Shown here in pieces: positions 9,040 to 18,116 of a stretch of DNA of 64,000 bases. The position numbers and the translations under genes are program-made. Numbering within the stretch: the stretch's first letter is position 1; every line of letters begins with the position of its first letter. A model generated the notes under the pieces. That model was not told the origin of the DNA. It saw nothing but the letters and a program-made list of their open reading frames with translations, and searched no databases. Origin of the DNA: Erythrobacter litoralis HTCC2594 (GTDB lineage: Bacteria > Pseudomonadota > Alphaproteobacteria > Sphingomonadales > Sphingomonadaceae); NCBI RefSeq assembly GCF_000013005.1, contig NC_007722.1, forward strand, positions 2,547,501 through 2,611,500, in the 5' to 3' direction.

Positions 9040-10404
9040 TTGACCGCAATGCGCGCGCTCCTGTATCTCGTCGCCTGCCTGGCTGCGATCACGCTGTCGG
9101 TTCAACCGGCGACGGCACAATCCGTCCTGCGCGATGCGGAAACGGAAGCGCTGCTCGACGACATGGCCGCGCCGCTGGTCGAAGCGGCCGGGCTGCAACC
9201 CGGCAATGTCGACATCGTGCTTATCAACGATCCGTCCATCAACGCCTTCGTGGCGGGCGGACAGATCGTTTACCTCCATTCGGGCCTGATCAACGCCGCC
9301 GATACCGCCAACGAAGTGCAGGGCGTGATCGCGCATGAACTCGGACACATCACCGGTGGACACATTATCCGCACCGGCGAGGGCCTTCAGCAGGCGAGCA
9401 ACATCTCGATCCTCTCGCTGATCCTCGGCGCGGCGGCCTTTGCCGCGGGCGCAGGCGATGCGGGCATGGCCGCGATCCTCGCAGGGCAGCGCGCCGCGCT
9501 TGGCAGCTTTCTCGCGTTCAGCCGGGTGCAGGAAGCCTCCGCCGACGCGGCAGGCGCGGAATATCTGTCCAAGGCCGGGATTTCCGGTCGCGGGTCGCTC
9601 GCCTTCTTCGGCAAGCTGCTCAACCAGGAATTCCGCTATGGCCGCAGCCAAGACGACGAAGCAGCCTTTACCCGCACTCACCCGCTCTCGGGCGACCGCA
9701 TAGCCCGCTTGCGCGAAACCTACAGCGTTGATCCTGCATGGGAAGCGCCCGGCGACGCCGCACTCGAAGCGCGCTTCCAACGGGTCAAGGCCAAGCTCTA
9801 CGGCTACTTGGCGGAGCCTAACCGCGTCGTGCGCGCCTATCCCGAAACCCGGCAGGACGTGCCTGCCCGCTATGCCCGTGCCTACGCCTTTCACAAGGAT
9901 GCCCAGGTCGAACGCGCGCTCGACGAGGCCGAGGGACTGCTGCTGACCGATCCCGACAATCCCTATTTTCTCGAGCTCAAAGGCCAGATCCTGCTCGAAT
10001 CGGGGCGTCCCGACGAAGCCCTGCCCGCCTTGCGGAGCGCCAACGAATTGAGCGGAAATCATCCCCTCATCGCCTCGATCTTCGGCCACGCTCTGATCGC
10101 GACCGAGGACGAAAGCAACCATACCGAAGCCGAGCGCGTGTTGCGCGCCGCAGTCGCGCGCGATCGCCGCAATCCCTTCGCCTGGTACCAGCTCGGTGTG
10201 GTCTATGCCGCGCAGGGCGACATGCCGCGCGCGCGCCTCGCGACAGCCGAGCGGGAAGTGATGACGCGGCAATACGGCCTCGCCCTTCGCAGCGCGCGGG
10301 TGGCCGAAGCGGGGCTGGAAGAGGGTACGCCGGACTGGCTGCGCGCGCAGGATATCCGCCTGCAGGCCGAAGCCGAACTTGAACGCCAGCGCGACGAACG
10401 GTAG
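9040..10404 (+). CDS. M48 metalloprotease with C-terminal TPR domain (BepA/YfgC-like)
   Basis: 454 residues with a signal peptide ending ATAQS. The zinc site is IAHELGH (about 99-103), and the third ligand glutamate is in EASADAAGAEYL. The C-terminal third (about 260-440) is a TPR-like helical repeat. Known relatives such as BepA monitor outer-membrane protein assembly in the periplasm. The start may be TTG at 9040, placed 4 bases after GGAGG, or ATG at 9049, placed 13 bases after it; both keep the signal peptide. It directly follows the esterase stop and precedes a DsbA-like gene. Confidence 0.88.
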   Translation: MTAMRALLYLVACLAAITLSVQPATAQSVLRDAETEALLDDMAAPLVEAAGLQPGNVDIVLINDPSINAFVAGGQIVYLHSGLINAADTANEVQGVIAHELGHITGGHIIRTGEGLQQASNISILSLILGAAAFAAGAGDAGMAAILAGQRAALGSFLAFSRVQEASADAAGAEYLSKAGISGRGSLAFFGKLLNQEFRYGRSQDDEAAFTRTHPLSGDRIARLRETYSVDPAWEAPGDAALEARFQRVKAKLYGYLAEPNRVVRAYPETRQDVPARYARAYAFHKDAQVERALDEAEGLLLTDPDNPYFLELKGQILLESGRPDEALPALRSANELSGNHPLIASIFGHALIATEDESNHTEAERVLRAAVARDRRNPFAWYQLGVVYAAQGDMPRARLATAEREVMTRQYGLALRSARVAEAGLEEGTPDWLRAQDIRLQAEAELERQRDER

Positions 10405-10413
10405 CGCTCGAAC

Positions 10414-11112
10414 ATGGTCCGCAACGCGCTCCTCGTCCTCGCCGCCCTCGTCGCGGGCTTCGCCGGTGCCGGCATATTCAGCTGGTCCGGGCTTGGGGAT
10501 CGCCATGTCGAACGATATCTGGTGGCCAATCCGGACCTGCTGCCGCAAATGATGGCCGCGCTCGAGCGCAAGCGCGCCGAGGACCGCCTGGCCAGTGTCG
10601 GGGGCGATGTGCGCACACCCTATGGCGGGGCCGTGCTCGGCAATCCCAATGGCAGCAAAACGCTGGTCAAGTTCACCGATTACAATTGCGGCTATTGCCG
10701 CGCCAGCGCTGGCGAAGTGCAGAAAATGATCGCCGCCGACCCTGATCTGCGCGTCGTCATCCGCGAATGGCCGATCTTCGAAGGCAGCGACATCGCTGCC
10801 CGCATGGCGCTCGCGGCGGCCAAGCAGGGCAAGTATCGCGAGTATCACCTCGCGCTGTTCGAAAGCGGCGATACCAGCATGGCCGGCCTGGAAGCGGCGG
10901 CGCAGAAAGCCGGCCTCGATCTTGCACGCCTCAAGAACGACGCCGGGAGCGCGGAGATCGGGTTCGAGCTGTCCCGCAATGCGCAATTCGCTCAGGAACT
11001 CGGCTTCACCGGTACGCCCAGTTGGGTCGCCGGTAGCCGGATCATCGAAGGTGCGGTGCCGGCCGAAGCGCTGGCCAGCGCGCTGAGCGAAAGCGCCGCG
11101 AGCGAATCATGA
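10414..11112 (+). CDS. DsbA-family thiol-disulfide oxidoreductase
   Basis: 232 residues. An N-terminal membrane or signal segment (about 5-26) places it in the periplasm. The thioredoxin fold has the active site CGYC (92-95) in KFTDYNCGYCRAS, and the cis-proline loop is TGTPSWV. A short helical region (about 30-60) precedes the fold, as in the Com1/BdbD-like group. It lies between two M48 proteases; its stop overlaps the next start by 4 bases (ATGA), so the three are co-translated. Likely role is disulfide formation or isomerisation in envelope proteins. Confidence 0.88.
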   Translation: MVRNALLVLAALVAGFAGAGIFSWSGLGDRHVERYLVANPDLLPQMMAALERKRAEDRLASVGGDVRTPYGGAVLGNPNGSKTLVKFTDYNCGYCRASAGEVQKMIAADPDLRVVIREWPIFEGSDIAARMALAAAKQGKYREYHLALFESGDTSMAGLEAAAQKAGLDLARLKNDAGSAEIGFELSRNAQFAQELGFTGTPSWVAGSRIIEGAVPAEALASALSESAASES

Positions 11113-12059
11113 TCCGGTTTCTTGTCGGCCTCGGCCTGGCCGCCGGATGCGCGGCCTCGGCCAGTGCCTGGGCGCCTCCGGCCGATTTTCTCGAGCTGCG
11201 CGCAAAGGATGCGCGGGTGGCGCGAATCGGGTTCGAACTTGCGACCGCAAACGCGCCTTTTTGCGACGACAAGGTTCCGGCCACCGGCCTGCTGCTGCAC
11301 GACATGGGCGCTTATGCCGATCCGCAGCAAATGCGGTCTGCACTGGGGCTGACAAGCGATATCGCGGTCCAAGCCGTGGTGCCGGACTCCCCGGCTGCCG
11401 AAGCCGGTCTGGCAACAGATGATTCGATCGTCAGCTTCGACAATGTGCCCGTCTCCGCGCTCCCGAGCGACGAGAATAAGCGCTGGTTCAGGCTCGAACG
11501 GTTGCGCCAGACCATGACCGAACAACTGGCTGAAAGCGGCACGGTGTCGCTGGCCCTACAGGGCGACGAGGCGATCACTTTAAGGGGCGTCGCGGCTTGT
11601 CGTTCGCGTTTCGAGGTCGGCCCGCTCGGCAAACGTGCCGTCGCCAATGGCGAGCGCGTGGTGATCGGCGACAAATTTCCCGGCCACGAATGGCCCGACG
11701 AACTGCTTGCCGCAGTGATGGCACACGAGCTCGCGCACAATGTTCTTCGCCATCGCGCCTGGTTCGATGCCAACGGTCGCCAGCGCAAGTATGTCCGGCT
11801 GACCGAGCGCGAAGCCGATCGGTTGATGCCGTGGCTCCTCGCCAATGCGGGTTATGAACCTTCGGCGGCGGCTCGTTTCATGGAAACCTGGGGCCCCGCG
11901 CATAGCGGCGGCATATTCCGCAAGCGCACGCATGATGGGTGGGACGAACGCGCCGACATGATCGCGGCGGAAGTGGCCCTGGTCGAAGCGCGACTGGCAG
12001 CAGGCGAGCAGGCCGATTGGAAGACGCACTTCAGACGGGAAGACCTTCCCAACCGGTAA
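11109..12059 (+). CDS. M48-like metallopeptidase with PDZ-type domain
   Basis: 316 residues with a signal peptide (cleavage near ASASAWA). Residues about 85-115 (VQAVVPDSPAAEAGLATDDSIVSFDNVPV) form a PDZ-like substrate-binding segment. The zinc motif is MAHELAHNVLRH (HELAH at 206-210), with the downstream ligand in LTEREADRL. It is coupled to the DsbA-like gene and is the second M48-type peptidase within 3 kb. Likely a periplasmic protease; substrates unknown. Confidence 0.85.
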   Translation: MIRFLVGLGLAAGCAASASAWAPPADFLELRAKDARVARIGFELATANAPFCDDKVPATGLLLHDMGAYADPQQMRSALGLTSDIAVQAVVPDSPAAEAGLATDDSIVSFDNVPVSALPSDENKRWFRLERLRQTMTEQLAESGTVSLALQGDEAITLRGVAACRSRFEVGPLGKRAVANGERVVIGDKFPGHEWPDELLAAVMAHELAHNVLRHRAWFDANGRQRKYVRLTEREADRLMPWLLANAGYEPSAAARFMETWGPAHSGGIFRKRTHDGWDERADMIAAEVALVEARLAAGEQADWKTHFRREDLPNR

Positions 12060-12076
12060 GGTGCGTCAGGGAAGCC

Positions 12077-12709
12077 TCAGGCGGCCTCTTCCTCCTCCAT
12101 CGCCTTCGCATACATCGAGTTGAGCGGCCGTTCGAAGACGCGGCGGACCATCGGTTCGAAGAAGCTCAGCGGCTCGCTGTCGTAATCGGGATCGAAGGCG
12201 GCCTGGTCGTATTTCTCGCAGAATTCGGCGCAGGCCCTGTAATGTGGGTGATCTTCGAACCGGTCGCGGATGTTGCGATCCATGCCGAGGTGATGGAAAT
12301 AGTAATAGCCCTGGAACGCGCCGTGGTTCTGGCAGATCCAGTGCAGTTCCTCGCTTACGAAAGGCTTGAGGATCGAGGCCGCGACCTCGGGATGATTGTA
12401 GCTGCCCAGCGTGTCGCCGATATCGTGCAGCAGGGCCATCACGACATATTGCTCGTCGCGCCCGTCGCGATGCGCGCGCGTGGCGGTCTGCAGCGAATGT
12501 TCCAGCCGGTCGACTGGAAAGCCGCCGAAATCGCCGTCGAGCAGCCGCAGGTGGTCGAGCACGCGGTCGGCCAGTCCCTTCGAGAACTCGCGATATTCCT
12601 GCCCGATGATGGCCCAGTCATCCGCCGTGCCTTCCTTCATTTCGCGGAATTTGGCGCGTTCGGCGGCGTGATGCGCCTTTTCGGCGTCGATGCGATCGGG
12701 TGCGTTCAT
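12077..12709 (-). CDS. HD-domain protein
   Basis: 210 residues, cytoplasmic. Metal-binding motifs in order: EHSLQTATRAHRDG, LLHDIGD (the HD pair), NHPEVA, and QNHGAFQGYYYFHHLG. This is an HD superfamily layout; the order and the tyrosine-rich stretch recall the diiron HD oxygenase branch (PhnZ-like) as much as phosphohydrolases, and I cannot decide between them. It is convergent with the M48 gene (17 bases apart) and divergent from the LytS-type kinase gene. Confidence 0.8.
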   Translation of the reverse strand: MNAPDRIDAEKAHHAAERAKFREMKEGTADDWAIIGQEYREFSKGLADRVLDHLRLLDGDFGGFPVDRLEHSLQTATRAHRDGRDEQYVVMALLHDIGDTLGSYNHPEVAASILKPFVSEELHWICQNHGAFQGYYYFHHLGMDRNIRDRFEDHPHYRACAEFCEKYDQAAFDPDYDSEPLSFFEPMVRRVFERPLNSMYAKAMEEEEAA

Positions 12710-12802
12710 GGCAAGGTCTCCTCTTCACAGGCGAAAATAGCGGAATTCCGCGCGATCCGCAAAATATCTGACGTTTGGCCAAATTTGTCCTATCTAGGGC
12801 GC

Positions 12803-14020
12803 ATGGCCATGCTGCCCTTTCGCCCTACGCCGTTCTTCGAGAACAAGAACCGCGCGTTCTGGAACCTGCAATTCGCAGGCTGGACCGGTGCGATCGCGCT
12901 GCGTTCGATCCAGGGCATCTCCAACGGCCAGCCGCCATCCTACCTGATCCTGATGCTGATCGTCGGTATCACCGGTTTTGCCATCAGCACACTGCTGTCC
13001 GTGGTCTATCGCCAGCTCATCAATCGCCCGCCCCTGGTGACCTGGGGCGCGACGGCCGCGGTGCTGGCGATTGCGGTGACGATCTATGCCCTGGTCGAAG
13101 CATGGGTGATCAGCCTCTATTTCGCCGACCGCGATACGACGCTGACGCAGCTGGTGCTGATCTATCTGTTTTTCGATTTCTCGCTGCTCGGTGCGTGGAC
13201 CGGTCTCTATTACGCCATCAACTTCTTCCTGCAGGTGGAAGAGCAGGCCGACCGCCTCGAGCGGCTCGAATTGCAGGCGACGAGCGCGCAGCTCGCCATG
13301 CTGCGCTACCAGCTCAACCCGCATTTCCTTTTCAACACGCTCAATTCGATCAGCACGCTCGTGCTGCTCAAACAGACCGAGCCTGCCAATGCGATGCTGA
13401 CCCGGCTGTCCGGCTTCCTGCGGCATACGCTGATCACCGAGCCAGGCGGCAAGGTCACCGTCGCGCAGGAGGTTGAGACGCTGAAGCTTTATCTCGATAT
13501 CGAGCGCATGCGTTTCGAAGAGCGGCTGCGGACCGAGTTCGACGTTTCGGACGCAGCCGCCAAGGCGATGCTGCCTTCGCTTCTGCTCCAGCCGCTGGTC
13601 GAGAATGCAATCAAATATGCCGTCTCCCCGCAGGAAGAGGGCGCGCGCATTACGCTGGCGGCGCAATTGGTCGGAGAAAGGCTGCGCGTCGTCGTTTCCG
13701 ATACCGGCCCGGGATTGCAAAGGCCCGAAACCCGCGCCAGCCTGCCGCTTGCAATGACGGGCGCATATACCTCCACGGGTGTGGGGCTCGCCAATATTCG
13801 CGACCGGCTTGCCCAGGCCTATGGAGAGGACCACCTGTTCGAAATCCGCACCCCCGATGATGGCGGGTTCACCGTCATCATCGAAATCCCCCACGAATCC
13901 GCATCCAAAGACAGCGGGGAAGCCGATCCCCCACGGCTCTCCGAACCGGGCGCAGCCGCGACCGACACGCTGCCCGACAATGTGGAATCCCTAGCGGCGC
14001 GCCGCGCCACAGGAAGCTGA
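12803..14020 (+). CDS. LytS/AlgZ-type sensor histidine kinase
   Basis: 405 residues. Four membrane segments (about 25-145) are followed by the His_kinase domain with LRYQLNPHFLFNTLNSIS, phosphoacceptor H174, and an HATPase domain with LVENAIKYAVSP and DTGPGL. No periplasmic sensor domain is present, so the membrane segments probably sense directly. The C-terminal 45 residues are proline- and acid-rich. The ATG at 12803 is used; the open frame extends upstream into the M48 gene but without a plausible domain. The response regulator starts 2 bases after its stop. Confidence 0.9.
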   Translation: MAMLPFRPTPFFENKNRAFWNLQFAGWTGAIALRSIQGISNGQPPSYLILMLIVGITGFAISTLLSVVYRQLINRPPLVTWGATAAVLAIAVTIYALVEAWVISLYFADRDTTLTQLVLIYLFFDFSLLGAWTGLYYAINFFLQVEEQADRLERLELQATSAQLAMLRYQLNPHFLFNTLNSISTLVLLKQTEPANAMLTRLSGFLRHTLITEPGGKVTVAQEVETLKLYLDIERMRFEERLRTEFDVSDAAAKAMLPSLLLQPLVENAIKYAVSPQEEGARITLAAQLVGERLRVVVSDTGPGLQRPETRASLPLAMTGAYTSTGVGLANIRDRLAQAYGEDHLFEIRTPDDGGFTVIIEIPHESASKDSGEADPPRLSEPGAAATDTLPDNVESLAARRATGS

Positions 14021-14022
14021 CC

Positions 14023-14820
14023 ATGACAATCCGAACTATCCTAGTCGACGACGAAAAACTTGCCATCCAGGGCCTGCAATTGCGGCTCGAGCCCTTCGAA
14101 GACGTCGAGATCATCGGCACTTGTTCGAACGGGCGCGAAGCGATCCGCAAGATCAAGACCGAGAAGCCCGACCTCGTCTTTCTCGATATCCAGATGCCCG
14201 GCTTCGACGGTTTCAGCGTGGTCAAGGGGATCATGGAGATCGAGCCGCCGCTGATCGTCTTCGTCACGGCTTTCCAGGAACACGCGATCCGCGCATTCGA
14301 GGCCAATGCGGTCAATTACCTGATGAAGCCGGTCGACGAGGAAAAGCTCGCCGACACGATCGAACGGGTGCGGCAGCGCCTGGCCGAGAAGAAGTCGGCC
14401 GACGAGGCAGAAAAGCTCAAGAACGTCCTCACCGAAGTCGCGCCCGAAGCCGCCGAGGAATTCTCCGAAGGCGAGGGCGAGACCAGCGAGCGCTTTGAAA
14501 AGCTGATCAACGTGAAGGACCGGGGACAGATCTTTCGCGTCGAAGTGGAATCGATCGAATATATCGAAGCCGCCGGCGACTATATGTGCATCTACACCGG
14601 CGACAATTCGCTGATCCTGCGCGAGACGATGAAGGATCTCGAAAAGCGTCTCGACCCGCGCAAGTTCCAGCGCGTCCACCGCTCGACGATAATCAATCTC
14701 GATCAGGTCCGGCAGGTCAAGCCGCACACCAACGGCGAATGCTTCCTGCTCTTGGATTCAGGGGCGGAGGTGAAGGTGAGCCGGTCCTATAGGGATGTGG
14801 TCGCCCGCTTCGTGCATTGA
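14023..14820 (+). CDS. LytTR-family response regulator
   Basis: 265 residues. The receiver domain (about 1-120) has D9-D10, phosphoacceptor D55 in VFLDIQMPG, threonine in FVTAF and lysine in LMKPVD. A lysine/glutamate-rich linker leads to a LytTR DNA-binding domain (about 165-263: YIEAAGDYMCIYTG, FQRVHRSTIINL). It forms an operon with the preceding kinase. A structured repeat begins at the base after its stop codon. Targets are unknown. Confidence 0.92.
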   Translation: MTIRTILVDDEKLAIQGLQLRLEPFEDVEIIGTCSNGREAIRKIKTEKPDLVFLDIQMPGFDGFSVVKGIMEIEPPLIVFVTAFQEHAIRAFEANAVNYLMKPVDEEKLADTIERVRQRLAEKKSADEAEKLKNVLTEVAPEAAEEFSEGEGETSERFEKLINVKDRGQIFRVEVESIEYIEAAGDYMCIYTGDNSLILRETMKDLEKRLDPRKFQRVHRSTIINLDQVRQVKPHTNGECFLLLDSGAEVKVSRSYRDVVARFVH

Positions 14821-14910
14821 TTTGCGTTGCGAAAGCGCATCCGCGCTTTCGTCCTCGCTAGATGCGCAGCAAGCTGCGCCCGCTGCGGGCAGGCGGTCGC
14901 CCTTGCGGCC
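14821..14910 (+). repeat. Copy A of the ATCC-loop 3'-flanking structured repeat
   Basis: Begins right after the LytTR gene. Hairpin I: arms GAAAGCGC/GCGCTTTC around loop ATCC (14831-14850). Linker GTCCTCGCTAGA. Hairpin II: GCGCAGC-AA-GCTGCGC. Then GCTGCGGGC and hairpin III, GGC-GGTC-GCC, followed by CTTGCGG. The same order occurs at 44.4 kb with different but still paired stem bases. The remaining bases to 14954 are C/G-rich and hold no gene. Confidence 0.8.
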
Positions 14911-14954
14911 CCTCCCCCGGGGCCGTTTTCCGCAGCCGAGTTGAAAGGCAGCCC

Positions 14955-16322
14955 TTATCCGGGCCGAAACACCGTCTTCAAATTCATGAACTCGTGCAAG
15001 CCGAGGTGCGAAAGCTCGCGGCCGTGGCCCGATTTCTTGATCCCGCCAAAAGGCGCGACTGGGTGGGAGGAGAGGAACTGGTTGATCGCGGTCATGCCGG
15101 ATTCGATGTCGCGCACGAAGCGCTCTTCTTCGTCTGCGTCCTGCGTCCAGACCGACGAACCGAGGCCATAGGGGATCGCATTGGCGATATGGATGGCCTC
15201 GTCGATATCCTGGGCGCGGTAGAGCTGCGCGATCGGGCCGAAGATCTCGGCATTTGCGGTCTCGCTGTCAAGTTCCACCCCGGTGAGGACACCGGCAGTG
15301 ATGAAGGCACCCGCGCCGTCCTGAACCTCGCCGCCGAATTCGAGCGTGGCGCCTTCCTTTTTCGCGGTTTCGATCTGCTCCAGCACCGTCTCGAGCTGGT
15401 CGGTGCTTGATAGCGGGCCCATGTCGATACCATCGTCCATCGGATCGCCCGCCTGCACCGCCTGCATCTGCGCATAGAACGCATCGCGGAAACGCTCGTA
15501 GATATCGGCATGGACGATCATGCGCTTGCCGCAGATGCACGATTGGCCGGTATTCTGCACGCGCGCCAGAACCGCCTGCTCCACCGCCGCGTCGAGATCG
15601 GCCGACGGCATGACGATGAAGGGATCGGAGCCGCCGAGTTCGAGCACGACCTTCTTTAAATGCTTACCCGCCAGTTCAGCAACGGCGCTGCCCGCCTTCT
15701 CGCTTCCGGTCAGCGTGGCGGCCACCACCCGGTCATCGGCGATGATCGATTCGACGGCGTCCGACTTGATGGCGAGGTTCTGGAACAGGCCTTCGGGCGC
15801 GCCGGCCTCGCTCATCATCGCATCCATCATGGCGGCGCAGCCCTGAACGATGCTGGCATGCTTCAGCAGGCCGACATTTCCCGCCATGATCGCGGGCGCG
15901 AGGAAGCGGACGACCTGCCAATAGGGATAGTTCCACGGCATCACCGCCAGCACCGGGCCTTGCGCCAGCCAGCGCCCTTCTGCCGAACCATCGTCGCCCA
16001 GGTCCCAGTGCAGCGGTTCGAGCATTCCCGGTCCGGCCTCGGCCATATGCCGCATCAGGGCGATGCACTTGTCGACTTCGGCCCGCGCGCTCGACAGCGT
16101 CTTGCCCATTTCCAGCGTCGCTTGCCGCGCGAGCGGATCGCGGTGCGCTTCGTAGGCCTCCGCCAGGCTCAGCAGCATGGCGCTGCGCTCGTCGAGCGAC
16201 GACCGTCGCCACGCGGCATAGGCTTCGTCCGCCTTCGCCAGCTTCGCCTCGATTTCCTGCCCGGACAGTTCGGCATAGCTCTCCAGCGTTTCGCCGGTAG
16301 CAGGGTTGGTCGTCGTGATCAT
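14955..16322 (-). CDS. NAD(P)-dependent aldehyde dehydrogenase (succinate-semialdehyde type)
   Basis: 455 residues of the aldehyde dehydrogenase superfamily. VMPWNYPYWQVVRF and the LTGSEKAG loop form the cofactor site, LELGGSDPF carries the general base glutamate, and NTGQSCICGKR the catalytic cysteine. Closest to the GabD/Sad type that oxidises succinate semialdehyde to succinate; the exact substrate is not proved. The start MITTTNPATGE at 16322 is typical of the family; the much longer open frame upstream runs antisense through nadC and is rejected. Confidence 0.88.
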   Translation of the reverse strand: MITTTNPATGETLESYAELSGQEIEAKLAKADEAYAAWRRSSLDERSAMLLSLAEAYEAHRDPLARQATLEMGKTLSSARAEVDKCIALMRHMAEAGPGMLEPLHWDLGDDGSAEGRWLAQGPVLAVMPWNYPYWQVVRFLAPAIMAGNVGLLKHASIVQGCAAMMDAMMSEAGAPEGLFQNLAIKSDAVESIIADDRVVAATLTGSEKAGSAVAELAGKHLKKVVLELGGSDPFIVMPSADLDAAVEQAVLARVQNTGQSCICGKRMIVHADIYERFRDAFYAQMQAVQAGDPMDDGIDMGPLSSTDQLETVLEQIETAKKEGATLEFGGEVQDGAGAFITAGVLTGVELDSETANAEIFGPIAQLYRAQDIDEAIHIANAIPYGLGSSVWTQDADEEERFVRDIESGMTAINQFLSSHPVAPFGGIKKSGHGRELSHLGLHEFMNLKTVFRPG

Positions 16323-16428
16323 CGCAGGGCCTCGCAGTCGGAGTGGCGTTCGCTGTATCAATGGATCGCGCAAGGCCCCGTTCCGCTGCGCTTGAGAATG
16401 CAGGCAAAATCGCGCAGGACGTGCCGCC

Positions 16429-17292
16429 ATGAGCACATTCGACTTGCCCGGCTTCGACCTCGACCGTTTCGTGCGCGACACGCTGGCGGAGGACCTGGGC
16501 GAAGGCCTGCCTGGCGGCGGGCGCGACGTGACCAGCGAGAGCGTGATCCCCGCCGAAGCGCGCTTCGCCGGCGTGATGGACAGCCGCAACCCGATAGTGG
16601 TTGCGGGTCTCCCCGTCGCCGCAGCTTTCTTCCGCGCGCTCGATCCGGCGATGGCGATCGACATTCTGGTCGAGGAAGGCGCCGCAGTCGAACCCGGCGC
16701 GGACCTGATGCGGCTGGAGGGCAATGCCCGCGCCATGCTGACGGCGGAGCGCAGTGCGCTCAACACTGTCCAGCACCTCTCGGGCATCGCCACCATGGTG
16801 CGCGAGTATGTCGATGCGATGGACAATCCCGATTGCACGCTGCTCGACACGCGCAAGACCATTCCCGGCCTGCGGCATCTGGAGAAATACGCCACCCGCA
16901 TGGGCGGGGCATCGAACCACCGCATGGGGCTGTGGGATGCGGCGATGATCAAGGACAACCACGTGCTCGTGGCCGGAAACGTCGGCGAGGCGGTGCGCCG
17001 CGCGGTCGCGGCAGGGGTCGAGGAGATCATCTGCGAAGTCGACCGGCTCGACCAGATCGAACCTGCGCTCCGGGCAGGCGCGACACGGCTGTTGCTCGAC
17101 AATATGGGGCCCGACACTTTGCGTGAAGCCGTGAGCATCGTGGCAGGCCGCGTACCGACCGAAGCCAGCGGCGGGATCACTCTCGACACGATCAAGGCCA
17201 AGGCCGCGACGGGTGTCGATTACGTTTCCGTCGGCCGCCTGACCCAGAGCGCGCCCGCCGCCGATATCGGACTGGATTTCACACCGCTGTGA
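16429..17292 (+). CDS. nadC: Nicotinate-nucleotide pyrophosphorylase (carboxylating)
   Basis: 287 residues. Makes nicotinate mononucleotide from quinolinate and PRPP in NAD synthesis. Family features are visible: EDLGEGLPGGGRDVTSE near the N-terminus, NTVQHLSGIAT, LDTRKTIPGLR, KYATRMGGASNHRMGL, IKDNH and LDNMGPD, then ASGGITLDTIKAKAATGVDYVSVG. Length fits the family. Divergent from the aldehyde dehydrogenase gene. Its TGA overlaps a GTG that opens the RNase T2 frame. Confidence 0.96.
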   Translation: MSTFDLPGFDLDRFVRDTLAEDLGEGLPGGGRDVTSESVIPAEARFAGVMDSRNPIVVAGLPVAAAFFRALDPAMAIDILVEEGAAVEPGADLMRLEGNARAMLTAERSALNTVQHLSGIATMVREYVDAMDNPDCTLLDTRKTIPGLRHLEKYATRMGGASNHRMGLWDAAMIKDNHVLVAGNVGEAVRRAVAAGVEEIICEVDRLDQIEPALRAGATRLLLDNMGPDTLREAVSIVAGRVPTEASGGITLDTIKAKAATGVDYVSVGRLTQSAPAADIGLDFTPL

Positions 17293-18092
17293 GATTTGCC
17301 CTTCTTCATCATCGCGAGCGACGCAGTCGCGTGGCGATCCATGGAGCCGCCGCCGCTTTGCTCGCTTTGAGCCATGGATTGCCGCGGCGCTTAGCGCTCC
17401 TCGCAATGACGGGTTTGTTGATGGGAAGCGCCGCCCCGGGTCTCGCCCAATCCTACCAATGCCGCGTATCCGGCAATCTGCTGGTGCCCGAACAGCGGCA
17501 GGACGGCCCGACGCGGCAGCTGCCCGTCACCGGCTACACGCTGGCGCTCAGCTGGTCGCCCGAGTTCTGTCGCACCCGCCAGTCTTCGCGCCGCGATGCG
17601 ACGCAATGTTCTGGGCGGACCGGGCGCTTCGGCCTGATCGTCCACGGCCTGTGGCCCGACGGGCGTGACATCTGGCCGCAATATTGCGGCACCGCGCGCA
17701 CGGTTTCCGTACCCGAGGCGAAGCGCAACCTGTGCATGATGCCCTCGCCCCGCCTGATGGCACGGCAGTGGCAGAAACACGGCAGCTGCATGGCGCGCCG
17801 CCCGGAAACCTATTTCAAGGTCACGCGCATCCTCTGGAATAGCCTGCGCATCCCCGACTACGACCGTCTGTCGCGACAAGACAACCTCACCGCAGGCGAC
17901 ATCCGCTGCGCCTTCGCCAGCGCCAATGGCACGCACTGGCAGCCCGAAATGGTCGGCGTGAAGCTGAACGAGCGCGGCTGGCTGCAGGAATTGCGCCTGT
18001 GCTACGGCAAGAACTTTATGCCGGTGCGATGCAAACCCCGGCAATTGGGAGTGCGTGACAACATCGAAGCGAAGATTTGGCGAGGATTATGA
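17289..18092 (+). CDS. Secreted ribonuclease T2
   Basis: Up to 267 residues. Both catalytic segments of RNase T2 are present: FGLIVHGLWPDG (CAS I histidine) and RQWQKHGSC (CAS II histidine), with paired cysteines as in the family. T2 enzymes cut RNA through 2',3'-cyclic phosphates, usually in the periplasm or outside. The GTG at 17289 overlaps the nadC stop (GTGA). The region coding for residues about 7-40 is a palindromic repeat (17309-17409) interrupting the signal peptide; ATG at 17406 or 17418 would give a shorter leader ending GLAQS. The true start is uncertain. Confidence 0.85.
   Translation: MRFALLHHRERRSRVAIHGAAAALLALSHGLPRRLALLAMTGLLMGSAAPGLAQSYQCRVSGNLLVPEQRQDGPTRQLPVTGYTLALSWSPEFCRTRQSSRRDATQCSGRTGRFGLIVHGLWPDGRDIWPQYCGTARTVSVPEAKRNLCMMPSPRLMARQWQKHGSCMARRPETYFKVTRILWNSLRIPDYDRLSRQDNLTAGDIRCAFASANGTHWQPEMVGVKLNERGWLQELRLCYGKNFMPVRCKPRQLGVRDNIEAKIWRGL
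17309..17409. repeat. Palindromic repeat inserted in the RNase T2 leader
   Basis: About 101 bases with imperfect inverted ends (TCATCGCGAG at left, reverse complement of TCATTGCGAGGAGCG at right) and an inner pair TCCATGG/CCATGGA. Such elements are usually intergenic in proteobacteria. Here the reading frame stays open through the whole element. Confidence 0.65.
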
Positions 18093-18116
18093 GAGCATCT
18101 ATTGGAGGACTTCGAC

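Noticed and set aside
9010..10986. 658-codon open frame on the minus strand opposite the M48 and DsbA-like genes
   Set aside because: A GC-rich codon-bias shadow: the plus strand holds clear families with motifs, and the minus translation has none.
16323..17201. Upstream extension of the aldehyde dehydrogenase frame
   Set aside because: It runs antisense through nadC; the family start MITTTNPATGE at 16322 is clear.
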